A stretch of 64,000 nt of DNA, from positions 1 through 64,000 of the forward strand of contig DATLNE010000014.1 in assembly GCA_035536915.1 (NCBI GenBank). Direction: 5' to 3'. Both the position numbers and the translations under genes were made by a program. Below, piece after piece: positions 17,814-28,574 of this stretch (position 1 is its first letter; each line of letters begins with the position of its first letter). This DNA is from Acidimicrobiales bacterium (GTDB lineage Bacteria > Actinomycetota > Acidimicrobiia > Acidimicrobiales > JAHWLA01). The notes under the pieces were generated by a model. It was not told the origin of the DNA. It did not search any database and saw nothing but the letters and a program-made list of their open reading frames with translations.

Positions 17814-17864
17814 GCCGGGGCCGCACAGGTGTCGCCCTCGTCGCGGGAGGGAACGCCTGGGGCG

Positions 17865-18908
17865 ATGCCCCGCCTCCGCCGAGTCGACTGTTCCATGCCC
17901 GGGATCCGGCGCCGGCGCGCCGGGCGCGGGTTCACCTACGTCGATGCCTTCGGCCAGAAGGTGAGCGAGCCGGCGGTGATCGACCGCATCCGCGCCTTGG
18001 CCATCCCGCCCGCCTGGACCGACGTGTGGGTGTGCCCGTTGGCCAACGGCCACATCCAGGCCACCGGGGTGGATGCCCGGGGCAGGCGCCAGTACCGCTA
18101 CCACGACGCCTGGCGGCTGCGGCGGGACCAGGAGAAGTTCGACCACATGATCGCCTTCGGCCGGGCCTTGCCCGCCATGCGCAAGGCCATCTGCGCCGAC
18201 CTGGCTCGCGACGACCTGTGCCGGGAGCGGGTGCTGGCCTGTGCCACCCGGCTGCTCGACCTCGGCTTCTTCCGAATCGGCACCGAGGGCTACGCCGAGC
18301 AGAACCAGACCTACGGGCTGGCCACCATCCGCAAGGAACACGTGACGGTCGGCCCCGGCGACCTGGTGTCGTTCGACTACATCGCCAAGTCGGGCAAGCG
18401 CCGGCTGCAGTCGATCGTCGACCCCGACGTGGCCGAGGTCATCCGCACGCTGAAGCGGCGCCGGGCGGGCGGGCCTGAGCTGCTGGCCTACCGGCGCGAC
18501 GGCGGCGGGTGGGCCGACGTGCGCTCGGCCGACATCAACACCTACGTGAAGGCGGTGACCGGCGGGGAGTTCACGGCCAAGGACTTCCGCACCTGGAACG
18601 CCACCGTGCTGGCCGCCGTGGGCCTGGCCGTGTCGACCACCGTGACCTCGGCGACCGGCCGCAAGCGGGCCGTGGCCCGGGCGGTCAAGGAGGTGGCGTA
18701 TTACCTGGGCAACACGCCCGCAGTGTGCCGGGCCTCCTACATCGACCCCCGGGTCATCGACCACTACCAAGCGGGCACCACCGTCGCCGACGTGCTGCAC
18801 CGGCTGGGCCAGGACGCCGAGTTCGGCCAGTTGTCGACCCAGGGCGACATCGAGCGGGCCGTGCTCGACCTGCTCGACGAACCGGCCGCCGACGCCGCCG
18901 CCGCCTGA
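17865..18908 (+). CDS. Eukaryotic-type DNA topoisomerase IB
   Basis: A 347-residue bacterial topoisomerase IB. RGFTYVDAFGQKV starts the DNA-binding N-domain. The catalytic domain carries RIGTEGYAEQNQTYGLATI (catalytic Arg and Lys region), KDFRTWNATV and the active-site tyrosine in RASYIDPRVIDHY. It relaxes supercoils by nicking one strand. I favour ATG 17865; a GTG at 17829 would add twelve residues. The stop is followed by a 325-bp gene-free region with a hairpin. Confidence 0.88.
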   Translation: MPRLRRVDCSMPGIRRRRAGRGFTYVDAFGQKVSEPAVIDRIRALAIPPAWTDVWVCPLANGHIQATGVDARGRRQYRYHDAWRLRRDQEKFDHMIAFGRALPAMRKAICADLARDDLCRERVLACATRLLDLGFFRIGTEGYAEQNQTYGLATIRKEHVTVGPGDLVSFDYIAKSGKRRLQSIVDPDVAEVIRTLKRRRAGGPELLAYRRDGGGWADVRSADINTYVKAVTGGEFTAKDFRTWNATVLAAVGLAVSTTVTSATGRKRAVARAVKEVAYYLGNTPAVCRASYIDPRVIDHYQAGTTVADVLHRLGQDAEFGQLSTQGDIERAVLDLLDEPAADAAAA

Positions 18909-18982
18909 GCTTCGAGCTCCTCGCGAGTTTCCGCCCGAGACGCGCAGAAGCCGCCAACCCGTGAGGGCCAGCGGCTTTTGCT

Positions 18983-19025
18983 CACACACTGGGGGGGCCG
19001 ATCGATACGGCGCCCCCAGTGTGTG
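18983..19025. terminator. Hairpin downstream of topoisomerase IB
   Basis: Bases 18983-18995 pair perfectly with 19013-19025 (13 bp, CACACACTGGGGG arm), with an inner CCG/CGG pairing (18998-19000/19008-19010). There is no T-run. It is probably a transcription terminator or barrier for the convergent genes. Confidence 0.5.
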
Positions 19026-19082
19026 GGGCTCCCGGGGGGCGGGACAACAACTTTCTGCCCCAGCTTGGCGACCGCAAAACCA

Positions 19083-19107
19083 GATTTTCGAAAATTTCTC
19101 GAAAATC
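19083..19107. repeat. AT-rich 9-bp inverted repeat
   Basis: GATTTTCGA (19083-19091) and TCGAAAATC (19099-19107) flank a seven-base spacer. This AT-rich patch stands out in a GC-rich chromosome and could bind a regulator or nucleoid protein. Confidence 0.5.
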
Positions 19108-19233
19108 GTCAGGAGCCGAGCCGAAGGCGAGGCGACCAATGAGCACAGCGCCCGTCTCGGCGGCCGTAGGCCGTCGAGAACCACCTGCGGCGCGCGGCGG
19201 GTGAGCTGGCCGCACAACTCCTAAAAGCCCTGG

Positions 19234-20349
19234 TCAGCCGGGTGGAGCAATGGTGTTGTCGACGGGTTCGCCCTCGTCGAGGTGCCCCTGCTGGATGAAG
19301 GTGTGCTCGTCGCCACCCTCGGTTCGGGTGCGGATGCCGTCGATCTCGTCCCCGAGCTCGTCGAGGCGGGCGGCGGCGGGCCGTTCGGCATCTTGGTGCT
19401 GGGTCATAGGCCCCTCGTACCCCGGCACCGCCCCCTCCCATCCCGGCCGCAGCCCGCCCTCGCCCCGCAGCGACTGGGCGCAGGCCACCCCGGCCATGGT
19501 GCCCTTGGCGGCGGCCACCTGCACCAGTTGGAGCCCGGGGGTCATGTCGCCCGCGGCGTAGACGCCGGGCACGTCGGTGGCGCCTTGGTGGTCGACGCCC
19601 GTGCAGCCCTCGTCGGAGCGACGGCAGCCCAGTTGCAGGTCGAGGTCGGATGACGGCACGTGGGCGATGGAGAAGAAGGCCAGCCGGCAGGGCACCACGG
19701 CGCCGCTGCGCATGCGAACGCCCTGCAGGTCGCCGCGGGTGCCCAGCAGCTCGACGGCGTCGTCCTCCAGCACCCGCACCCCTTGGGCGGCCAACCGCTC
19801 CCGGTGCCAGGCGTCGCCTTCGAAGCGGCGGCCGTCGGTGACCACGGTGACCGACGCCGCCCAGCCCAGGAGGGTCAGGGTGAAGCCCACCACCTGCTCG
19901 CTCCAGCCGAAGGCCACCACCGTCTGGTTGCGGGACTCGTAGCCGTCGCAAGTCGGGCAGTGGAAGACCGAGGCGCCGTAGTGCTCGAAGAAGTTCTCCA
20001 CCTCGGGGAACACGTCGCGCACGCCGGTGGCCAGCACCACCCGCTTGGCCCGCAACGGCTCGCCGTCCTCCAGGTCGAGGGTGAAGGTGCCGTCGTCCTC
20101 CCGCCGGGCCGAGGTGGCACGGGCGGCGCAGACCTCGGCCTCGGGGTAGCGCAACAGGTCCTCACGGGCCTGCTCCAGGAAGTGCGCGGGGTTCATGGGG
20201 TCGGAGCCCAGGTAGCCGTGGGCGTCGTCGACCCAGCGGTTGCGGTGCTCGCCGCTGTCGAGCACGACGACGTGGCGCTGGTAGCGGGCCAGCCACAGTC
20301 CGGCACTCAGGCCCGCGGGCCCGCCGCCCACCACAACGGCGTCGTGCAC
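19234..20349 (-). CDS. Thioredoxin-reductase-like FAD/NAD(P) oxidoreductase
   Basis: A 371-residue pyridine nucleotide-disulfide oxidoreductase. DAVVVGGGPAGLSAGLWLAR binds FAD, FHCPTCDGYE holds the redox CxxC near residue 136, and GVYAAGDM is the C-terminal FAD motif. Residues from about 315 (MTQHQDAERPAAARLDELGD) form a hydrophilic tail not found in the family, perhaps a fused small protein. The GTG start at 20349 follows the SRPBCC stop by five bases. The electron acceptor is unknown. Confidence 0.83.
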   Translation of the reverse strand: MHDAVVVGGGPAGLSAGLWLARYQRHVVVLDSGEHRNRWVDDAHGYLGSDPMNPAHFLEQAREDLLRYPEAEVCAARATSARREDDGTFTLDLEDGEPLRAKRVVLATGVRDVFPEVENFFEHYGASVFHCPTCDGYESRNQTVVAFGWSEQVVGFTLTLLGWAASVTVVTDGRRFEGDAWHRERLAAQGVRVLEDDAVELLGTRGDLQGVRMRSGAVVPCRLAFFSIAHVPSSDLDLQLGCRRSDEGCTGVDHQGATDVPGVYAAGDMTPGLQLVQVAAAKGTMAGVACAQSLRGEGGLRPGWEGAVPGYEGPMTQHQDAERPAAARLDELGDEIDGIRTRTEGGDEHTFIQQGHLDEGEPVDNTIAPPG

Positions 20350-20354
20350 GGGGC

Positions 20355-20816
20355 TCAGGTGGGGCGAGCGTCGGCTGCCCGGCGCTCGTCGACGAGCTTG
20401 CGCAACCGCCGCAACGACTCGGCGTTGCGGGCCTTGGTCAGGACGTCCATGACCGGCGTGGGCACCAGCTTGGCGGGCCCGGCAACAACCTCTTCCAGCA
20501 GCACCACGTGCGTGCCCTCGGCGCCCCGGTCCTCCAGCAGGATCGTCACCGCGGCCACGCCCGCCGGGCGGGCCCGGGCCTCGAGCACCAGGCGGGTGGG
20601 CTCGACGATCTCCCGGACCTTGGTGTTGTCCTTGACGCGCAGCGGCCATGCCCCCACCTCGTGGTGGAAAGCGGTGCCCGGTTGGGGCCAGCCGTCGTCG
20701 ACGGCGCGGATGCGACGGGCGCCGACCACCCAGCCCGGGTAGGCGTGGGGGTCGGTGATGACCGCCCACACGTCCTGCGGGGTGGCGCCTTCGAAGTCGG
20801 ATTCGTTGCGGGCCAT
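20355..20816 (-). CDS. SRPBCC (polyketide cyclase/START-like) protein
   Basis: A 153-residue START-like protein with the N-terminal TPQDVWAVITDPHAYPGWVVG signature of polyketide cyclase/SRPBCC proteins and the strand pattern of a ligand-binding cavity. The ligand is unknown. It starts directly after the DUF5709 gene stop and belongs to the same transcript as the trehalose genes upstream. Confidence 0.75.
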   Translation of the reverse strand: MARNESDFEGATPQDVWAVITDPHAYPGWVVGARRIRAVDDGWPQPGTAFHHEVGAWPLRVKDNTKVREIVEPTRLVLEARARPAGVAAVTILLEDRGAEGTHVVLLEEVVAGPAKLVPTPVMDVLTKARNAESLRRLRKLVDERRAADARPT

Positions 20817-21191
20817 CTACGGCAGGTCGGTGATGTGCATGGCGGCCTCTTCGGCCGACAGGGCGTCGGTGTCGCCGAACGCCTCGGAAGCGATGGCGTC
20901 GCGCTCGGAGTCGAGGCCGGCCACGCCTTGGTCGGGCTCGACGAGCCGGCCCACCGAATCGTCGTCGAGGGTGTCGGCCATCACGTCGGGCTCCTCCCGC
21001 AGCACCCGTTCGGCCAGCGGCTCTTGGAGGCGCTCCTCCTCGGCGGTGATGCCGAACTCTTCGGCGGCCACAGGGTGGTCGCGGGGCGGCATCATGCCCT
21101 CGAACTGGTTGTAGTCGTCCTCCAGGCCGGGGGGCGCGTCCTCGATGGCAGGGATGCCCTCGGCTTCCAGGTCGAGATCGTCGTTCGACAT
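20817..21191 (-). CDS. DUF5709 family protein
   Basis: A 124-residue acidic protein. RDHPVAAEEFGITAEEERLQ, GRLVEPDQG and LSAEEAAMHI match my memory of DUF5709, an actinobacterial family of unknown function. AAGGAGG sits five bases before the ATG. It lies 9 bp after treZ, so it is probably expressed with the trehalose operon. Confidence 0.72.
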   Translation of the reverse strand: MSNDDLDLEAEGIPAIEDAPPGLEDDYNQFEGMMPPRDHPVAAEEFGITAEEERLQEPLAERVLREEPDVMADTLDDDSVGRLVEPDQGVAGLDSERDAIASEAFGDTDALSAEEAAMHITDLP

Positions 21192-21200
21192 GGCGCCTCC

Positions 21201-22910
21201 TTACCCGTGAACCAGAATTGCCACGCTGTCGGGCGGCAGGTGGACGGTGCCGTCTCCCGCCTTCACCTCGCCCGCGCTGAGCACCACGTCGCCGGCAGCG
21301 GCCACGTCGACGGCGGAGTCGCCCACGTTGCAGGCCACCGTCACGCCGGGACGGCGCAGCACCAACCAGCGGGCAACCTCGTCGTAGTCGACGTCCACGG
21401 CATCGAGGCGGTAGTCGAGCAGGCCGGGAACGCTTCGCCGCAGGGCGATGAGGCCGCGGTGCCAGTCGAGCAGGTCGTCGTCGGCTGTCGACCAGTCGAG
21501 CTTGGAGCGTTGGAAGGTGGCGGGGTCCTGGGGGTCGGGAACGTCGTCGGGCTTCCAGCCGAACGAGGCGAACTCCGAGCGCCGCCCTTCGCTCACGGCG
21601 GCGCCGAGGTCGGCGTCGTCGTGGTCGGTGAAGTAGAGGAACGGCGTGGTCGCGCCCCACTCCTCGCCTTGGAACAGCATCGGCACGAACGGGGCCGTGA
21701 GCACCAGCGCGGCCGCCACTTTTAGCCGCTCCGGGGGCATGAGCATCGACGACCGCTCCCCTAGGGCTCGGTTGCCCACTTGGTCGTGGTTCTGGAGGTA
21801 GCCGAGGAAGCGGTGGCCGGGCAGGCGGGGGTCGAGGCGGCCGTGGCGGCGGTTGCGGTGCTCGGAGTGGGTGCCCGCATAGACGAAGGCCTGGCGCAGG
21901 GCGGTGGCCAACTGGGCCATCGAGCCGAACTCGCTGTAGTAGCCCGAGCGCTCGCCGGTGAGCACGGTGTGCAGGGCGTGGTGGAAGTCGTCGCTCCACT
22001 GGGCGTCGATGCCGTAGCCGCCCGCCTCGCGGCGCTGCACCACTCGGGGGTCGTTGAGGTCGCTCTCGGCGATGAGGAACAGGGGGCGGCCCAGGCGGGT
22101 CGACAGGGCTTCGACGGCCAGGGCCATCTCCTCCAGCAGGTGCATGGCCGAGGTGTCGAGCAAGGCGTGCACGGCGTCGATGCGCAGGGCGTCGAAGTGG
22201 TAGTCGCGCAGCAACATGAGGGCGTTGTCGACGAAGAAGGTGCGCACCTCGTCGGAGCCCGCGCCGTCGAGGTTCACGGCGTCGCCCCACGGGGTGTTGT
22301 AGCGATCGGTGAAGTAGGGGCCGAATGTGCCGAGGAAGTTCCCGGCCGGGCCGAGGTGGTTGTAGACGACGTCGACGATGACGCCCAGGCCTCGGTGGTG
22401 GCAGGCGTCGACCAGCAGCTTGAGCCCCTCGGGGCCGCCGTAGTGGTGGTGGGGGGCGTAGAGGTCGACGCCGTCGTAGCCCCAGCCTCGTGTGCCGGAG
22501 AACTCGTTGACGGGCAGGAGCTCGACGGCGGTGACGCCCAGTTCGACCAGGTGGTCGAGCTTCTCGATGACGGCCTCGAAGGTGCCCTCCGAGGTGAAGG
22601 TGCCGACGTGCAGCTCGTAGACCACCGCGCTGGGCAGGTGGATGCCCCGCCAGCCTGTGTCGGTCCAGGGGAAGGCGTCGTGGTCGACGATCACCGACGG
22701 GCCGAACACGCCCTCGGGCTGCGACGGCGAGCGGGGGTCGGGCACCGGCTCCGCGCCGTCGACGGAGAACGCGTAGGCCACGCCCGGCCCGGCGTCGTCG
22801 ACCTCGGCCGCGAACCAGCCGCCCGCCTGCGGCTCCATCGGCACCCGCCGACCGCCGACTTCGACATCCACCCGCGTCGCCGCCGGTGCCCACACCTCGA
22901 ACCGATGCAT
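21201..22910 (-). CDS. treZ: Malto-oligosyltrehalose trehalohydrolase
   Basis: A 569-residue GH13 enzyme. An N-terminal carbohydrate-binding E-set domain (FEVWAPAATRVDVEVGG) is followed by the catalytic barrel with VYELHVGTF, GVIVDVVYNH, DALRIDAVHAL (nucleophile Asp) and FLIAESDLNDPR (acid/base Glu). It releases trehalose from maltooligosyl-trehalose made by TreY. The start has GGAGG six bases upstream. It is the third gene of treX-treY-treZ, with a strong hairpin between treY and treZ. Confidence 0.93.
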   Translation of the reverse strand: MHRFEVWAPAATRVDVEVGGRRVPMEPQAGGWFAAEVDDAGPGVAYAFSVDGAEPVPDPRSPSQPEGVFGPSVIVDHDAFPWTDTGWRGIHLPSAVVYELHVGTFTSEGTFEAVIEKLDHLVELGVTAVELLPVNEFSGTRGWGYDGVDLYAPHHHYGGPEGLKLLVDACHHRGLGVIVDVVYNHLGPAGNFLGTFGPYFTDRYNTPWGDAVNLDGAGSDEVRTFFVDNALMLLRDYHFDALRIDAVHALLDTSAMHLLEEMALAVEALSTRLGRPLFLIAESDLNDPRVVQRREAGGYGIDAQWSDDFHHALHTVLTGERSGYYSEFGSMAQLATALRQAFVYAGTHSEHRNRRHGRLDPRLPGHRFLGYLQNHDQVGNRALGERSSMLMPPERLKVAAALVLTAPFVPMLFQGEEWGATTPFLYFTDHDDADLGAAVSEGRRSEFASFGWKPDDVPDPQDPATFQRSKLDWSTADDDLLDWHRGLIALRRSVPGLLDYRLDAVDVDYDEVARWLVLRRPGVTVACNVGDSAVDVAAAGDVVLSAGEVKAGDGTVHLPPDSVAILVHG

Positions 22911-22920
22911 ACCACCTCCG

Positions 22921-22967
22921 GTCCCGAGTACATAGCCGGCGAAAATCGCCGGCTATGTACTCGGGAC
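22921..22967. terminator. 22-bp perfect hairpin between treY and treZ
   Basis: Bases 22921-22942 pair perfectly with 22946-22967 around a three-base AAA loop. The TAG stop of treY (22953-22955) lies in one arm, so the arm encodes its last residues. With no T-run it may attenuate treZ relative to treY or protect the treXY mRNA 3' end (inference). Confidence 0.55.
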
Positions 22968-25566
22968 GTGCTCCAGTAGGGCCACGGGGAAAGAGCGGAG
23001 CAGGTCGGCCAGCTCGACCGGCCCGCCCGAGTGCTCCTCACCCGTGAACACGTTCGTCCAGCGGCCGTCGGGAAGCTCGACCGCAGTCTCTGCCCATTGC
23101 CCGTCGAGCCGCAGCACCAAACGGGGCGCCACCGTCACCGCCTCGTCACCGCGTGCGAAGGCCACCGCGTGCTCGGCCTTGTCGCCACCGACGGGCAGCG
23201 GGCGATAGGTCGACTGGCGTCCGAAGGCGTCGGGCCGCCGCGCCCGCAACGCCAGCGCCTCCTTGACCACGAGCAGCTTGGGCAGCCCGTCGTCGCTGCG
23301 CCCGATCACCTCGTCGACCTTGAGGTCGTCGAGCTCGGCCAGGAGGCGGCGGCGCTGCTCGTAGTCGACCGGCCTGCGGTTGTCGGGGTCGACCAGGCTG
23401 AGGTCCCACAGCTCCTGGCCCTGGTAGATGTCGGGCACGCCGGGGGCCGTCAGCTTGATCAGCGTCTGGGCCAGCGACGTCACCCGCCCGATTTCGACCA
23501 GCGGCGCAACGAAGGCGGCCAGCTCGCCCTGGAAGCGCTCGTCGGCCAGCAGTTCGCGCACGTGGCGTGTGAGCGCCTCGTCGTAGGCGGGGTCGGGATC
23601 GATCCACGACGTGTGCTCCTTGGCCTCCTTCGACGCCTTCTCCATGTAGGCCACGGCCCGGTCGGGGTCGAGGGGCCAAGCCCCCACCAGCACCTGGAGC
23701 AACAGGTACTGGGCGTTGGCGTCGACGGGGCCGTCCTTCACCCAGCGCACGGCGAAGCCCGCCCACTCGTCGGGGATCTCGGAGAGCAGCGAGATGCGCG
23801 ACCGCACGTCCTCGCTGCGTTTGGTGTCGTGGGTGGAGGTGGCCAGCATGGCGGCAGGCCACTGCCGCTGCGCCTCCGTGCAGGCGGCGTGAAACTCCTC
23901 GACCGACGTGCCGAAGTGGCCGGGGTCGCCGCCCACCTCATTAAGGGAGACCAGGCGGTTGTACGTGTAGAACGCCGTGTCCTCCACGCCCTTGGCCATG
24001 ACCGGCCCGGTCAACTGTTGGAAGCGGGCCACCAGCTCGCGCTCGGCCTCGCCGTCCATCTCGCCCAGCAACAGGCGGCGTACGAAGTCGAGCAAGTCGG
24101 CGTCGATGTCGGGCCGGCGGCGAGCCACGTCGGCGGCTGCCGTCTCGATGAAGCGCCGGTCGTCGTCGCCCGCAGGGGGCACGTAGGTGCGGTAGACGGG
24201 GAAGGAGGCGGCCACCTCCCGCAACACGTCGTGCAGCTCGTTGCGGGTGTAGTCGCGGTAGCGCCGGTGGCGTTCGCACACGGCCACGAGCAGGTTGGTG
24301 AGGCGGATGACGTCGGCGGCCAGCACGTCACGCAGCACCAGCAGCTTCTTGTCGACCACGATGCCCGGCCAGTCGGTGGGCTGTCCGGTGAGCTCCTCGT
24401 ACAAGCCGGTCAGCGCCCGCTCCCCCGCCGGGTCGACGAACAGGCCGCCGAGCAGGTTCAAGAAGTCGTAGCCGGTGGTGCCCGCGGTCGCCCACGCCGA
24501 GGGCAGGCGCTCGCCGTGCTCGAGGATCTTCTCGACCACCACCCACACGCCGCCGGTGGCCTCGGCCAGGCGGTCGAGGTAGCCGGACGGGTCGCGCAGC
24601 CCGTCGGGGTGGTCGATGCGCAGGCCGTCGACTACGCCCTCGTGCACCCATTCGAGGATGCGCTGGTGGGTGTCGGCGAAGACGTCGGGGTCCTCGATGC
24701 GCAACCCGATGAGGGTGTTGATGTCGAAGAAGCGGCGGTAGTCGAGCTCGCGCCCCGCGGTGCGCCAGAAGGCCAGCCGGTAGTTCTGCCGGTCGAGCAA
24801 GGCGTCAAGGGCGTCGGGGTCGCCGTTCGCCTCGGCCACGACGACATCGACGGCGGCCGCCACCTCGGGCTGTTCCTCGCACAACTGCGCCAGGCGCGAC
24901 CGCAGCACCTCCTTGTCGCGATGGCGCTCGCGCACGCTGTCGGGATCGGTCGACGCCGCGTGGGGCAGGCGGCCCAGGGCGGCGGCGATCGACTCCAGTT
25001 CGTCGCTCTCGCACCGCTCGGCTGCAGTCGCCAGCAGCGTGTCGAGCGAGCGGGGCGCCACCGGCCAAAGGTTGTCGTAATAGTGGACGGTGAACGAGCC
25101 GCCTTCACGCCGCAGCGCCAGCTCCCCCGCCTCCAAGACGCGGCCGTAGTGGTCGCCCAGCACCGGGAGCAGGACGGTGTTGCGCAGCTTCGACTCCGGC
25201 GGGTCCCAGTCGACGTCGAAGTAGGAGGCGTAGACGCTCGACGGGCCGTTCTCCAGCACGTCCCACCACCAGCCGTTCTCGGGGGTGCCGATGGCCATGT
25301 GGTTGGGCACGATGTCGAGTACCTGGCCCAGGCCGGCCCGGCGCAGGGCCGCGCACAGCCGGGCGTGCCCTTCCTCGCCGCCCAGCTCGCCGTTGGCCCG
25401 GTGGTGGTCGACCACGTCGTAGCCGTGGGTACTGCCGGGAGCAGCCTGCAGGTAGGGCGAGGCGTAGAGGTGGCTGACCCCCAGCGCGGCGAGGTAGTCG
25501 GCCACCGCGGCGGCGGCGTCGAAGGTGAACTCCGGCGTGAACTGCAGCCGGTAGGTGGCCCGGGGG

Positions 25567-25577
<11 letters not shown>
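22953..25577 (-). CDS. treY: Malto-oligosyltrehalose synthase
   Basis: An 874-residue GH13 enzyme beginning [20 protein letters not shown], the TreY signature. Other family motifs are [26 protein letters not shown] (nucleophile), [11 protein letters not shown] (acid/base Glu) and [14 protein letters not shown]. It converts the reducing end of maltodextrins to an alpha,alpha-1,1 linkage. The GTG start overlaps the treX stop by 11 bp, indicating coupled translation. Confidence 0.94.
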
Positions 25578-27666
<2,089 letters not shown>

Positions 27667-27679
27667 GCAGCACGGTCTA

Positions 27680-27719
27680 CCCGAGCGGGAGGCCGCGCAT
27701 ACTTTTGTTCCCGCTCGGG
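27680..27719. promoter_or_regulatory. Spaced 11-bp inverted repeat upstream of treX
   Basis: CCCGAGCGGGA (27680-27690) and TCCCGCTCGGG (27709-27719) are perfect inverted copies separated by 18 bp. They sit between the divergent treX and RsbW-like genes. Position and symmetry suggest an operator or 5'-UTR hairpin controlling the trehalose operon. Confidence 0.45.
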
Positions 27720-27759
27720 GAGGAGGGAGTCGGAGGCCAGGCTGCCTGCCCGGACGCTT

Positions 27760-28137
27760 GTGGACGAGGTACTGCAGGACCGCACGACGTTGCGCGCCGA
27801 CGCGTCGAGCGCGCGCGCCGCTCGTCGGTTCCTCCGGGACGTGCTCGAGGACTGGCGCTGCGACGAGGTGGTCGAGGTCGTCCTGCTGGCCGCCAACGAG
27901 CTGGTGACCAACGCCATCCTGCACGCCCGCACCGACTTCGAGCTGATCGTGCGCCTGGCGCGGGGCGTGGTGCGCATCGAGGTGATCGACTTCGACGAAC
28001 GGCTGCCCGTGCACCGCGACGCCCGCGACGACGCATTGGGTGGGCGCGGGATGGGCGTGCTCAACGCCGTCGCCGACCGGTGGGGGGTCGACCCCGTGCT
28101 CGGCGGCAAGAAGGTGTGGTTCGAGGTGCCCGCCTAG
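27760..28137 (+). CDS. RsbW-like anti-sigma/HATPase_c_2 protein
   Basis: A 125-residue GHKL ATPase of the anti-sigma kinase type: N box [10 protein letters not shown], then [14 protein letters not shown] where the usual DxGxG is degenerate, and [16 protein letters not shown] at the ATP lid. Proteins of this type hold or phosphorylate anti-sigma antagonists. The degenerate second motif leaves kinase activity in doubt. The GTG at 27760 has no close Shine-Dalgarno; the start could lie slightly upstream after the AGGAGGGAG at 27720. Confidence 0.7.
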   Translation: MDEVLQDRTTLRADASSARAARRFLRDVLEDWRCDEVVEVVLLAANELVTNAILHARTDFELIVRLARGVVRIEVIDFDERLPVHRDARDDALGGRGMGVLNAVADRWGVDPVLGGKKVWFEVPA

Positions 28138-28153
28138 CGGGGACGATGGCTGC

Positions 28154-28519
28154 ATGCCCGACGACGACGTGAACGAAGTCGACCTGGAGCAACAGCCGGT
28201 TGGGCCCGGCGGCGAGGCGGGCGGCGGCGAGTGGCCCGACCCCGATGCGCCCCCGACCGGCCCGGCGCCCGGCGAGTCCCCCCGCTCGGATGCGCCCGCC
28301 GACCCCGTGGGCGGCGACGGCACCGACACCCAGGCCGAGGTGCAGCAGGACGGCTCCACCGGCGGCGACCGAGGCGAGGCCCGCCTCGGCGAAGGCCCTG
28401 CGGGGTTCAAGGACGTGCTGGAAGCCGACCCCGTGCGTGGCGGCTCCGCCTCCACACCCCACGACGACATCCCCGAAGACCGCGAGTCCTCCCCCGACCC
28501 CAGCGCCGGCGGCCCCTGA
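28154..28519 (+). CDS. Low-complexity acidic protein, unknown
   Basis: A 121-residue protein made almost entirely of Asp, Glu, Gly, Pro and Ser, hence disordered. No family recognised. It follows the anti-sigma-like gene by 16 bp and is probably co-transcribed. It ends six bases before a strong hairpin. Confidence 0.5.
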   Translation: MPDDDVNEVDLEQQPVGPGGEAGGGEWPDPDAPPTGPAPGESPRSDAPADPVGGDGTDTQAEVQQDGSTGGDRGEARLGEGPAGFKDVLEADPVRGGSASTPHDDIPEDRESSPDPSAGGP

Positions 28520-28524
28520 CTCTC

Positions 28525-28574
28525 ACTGAACTGCCAGTTGTGCACACCAGGGTGCGCACAACTGGCAGTTCAGT
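28525..28574. terminator. Hairpin between convergent genes
   Basis: A 19-bp perfect stem (28525-28543/28556-28574) continues with one A-C mismatch and four more pairs toward a two-base loop. It exactly fills the gap between the stop of the acidic protein and the stop of the GGDEF-EAL gene. There is no T-run. Confidence 0.6.

Larger units (their letters stand above)
18909..19233. other. Gene-free region with hairpin and AT-rich inverted repeat
   Basis: This interval lies between convergent topoisomerase and reductase genes. It contains a hairpin (18983-19025) and an AT-rich inverted repeat (19083-19107), then a GC-rich stretch with no convincing ORF. Candidate ORFs on both strands have antisense-like composition. 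Confidence 0.6.

Noticed and set aside
20350-22893. Very long upstream extension of the reductase frame
   Set aside because: It covers the SRPBCC, DUF5709 and treZ genes in another frame of the same strand; a GTG at 20349 gives the normal N-terminus.
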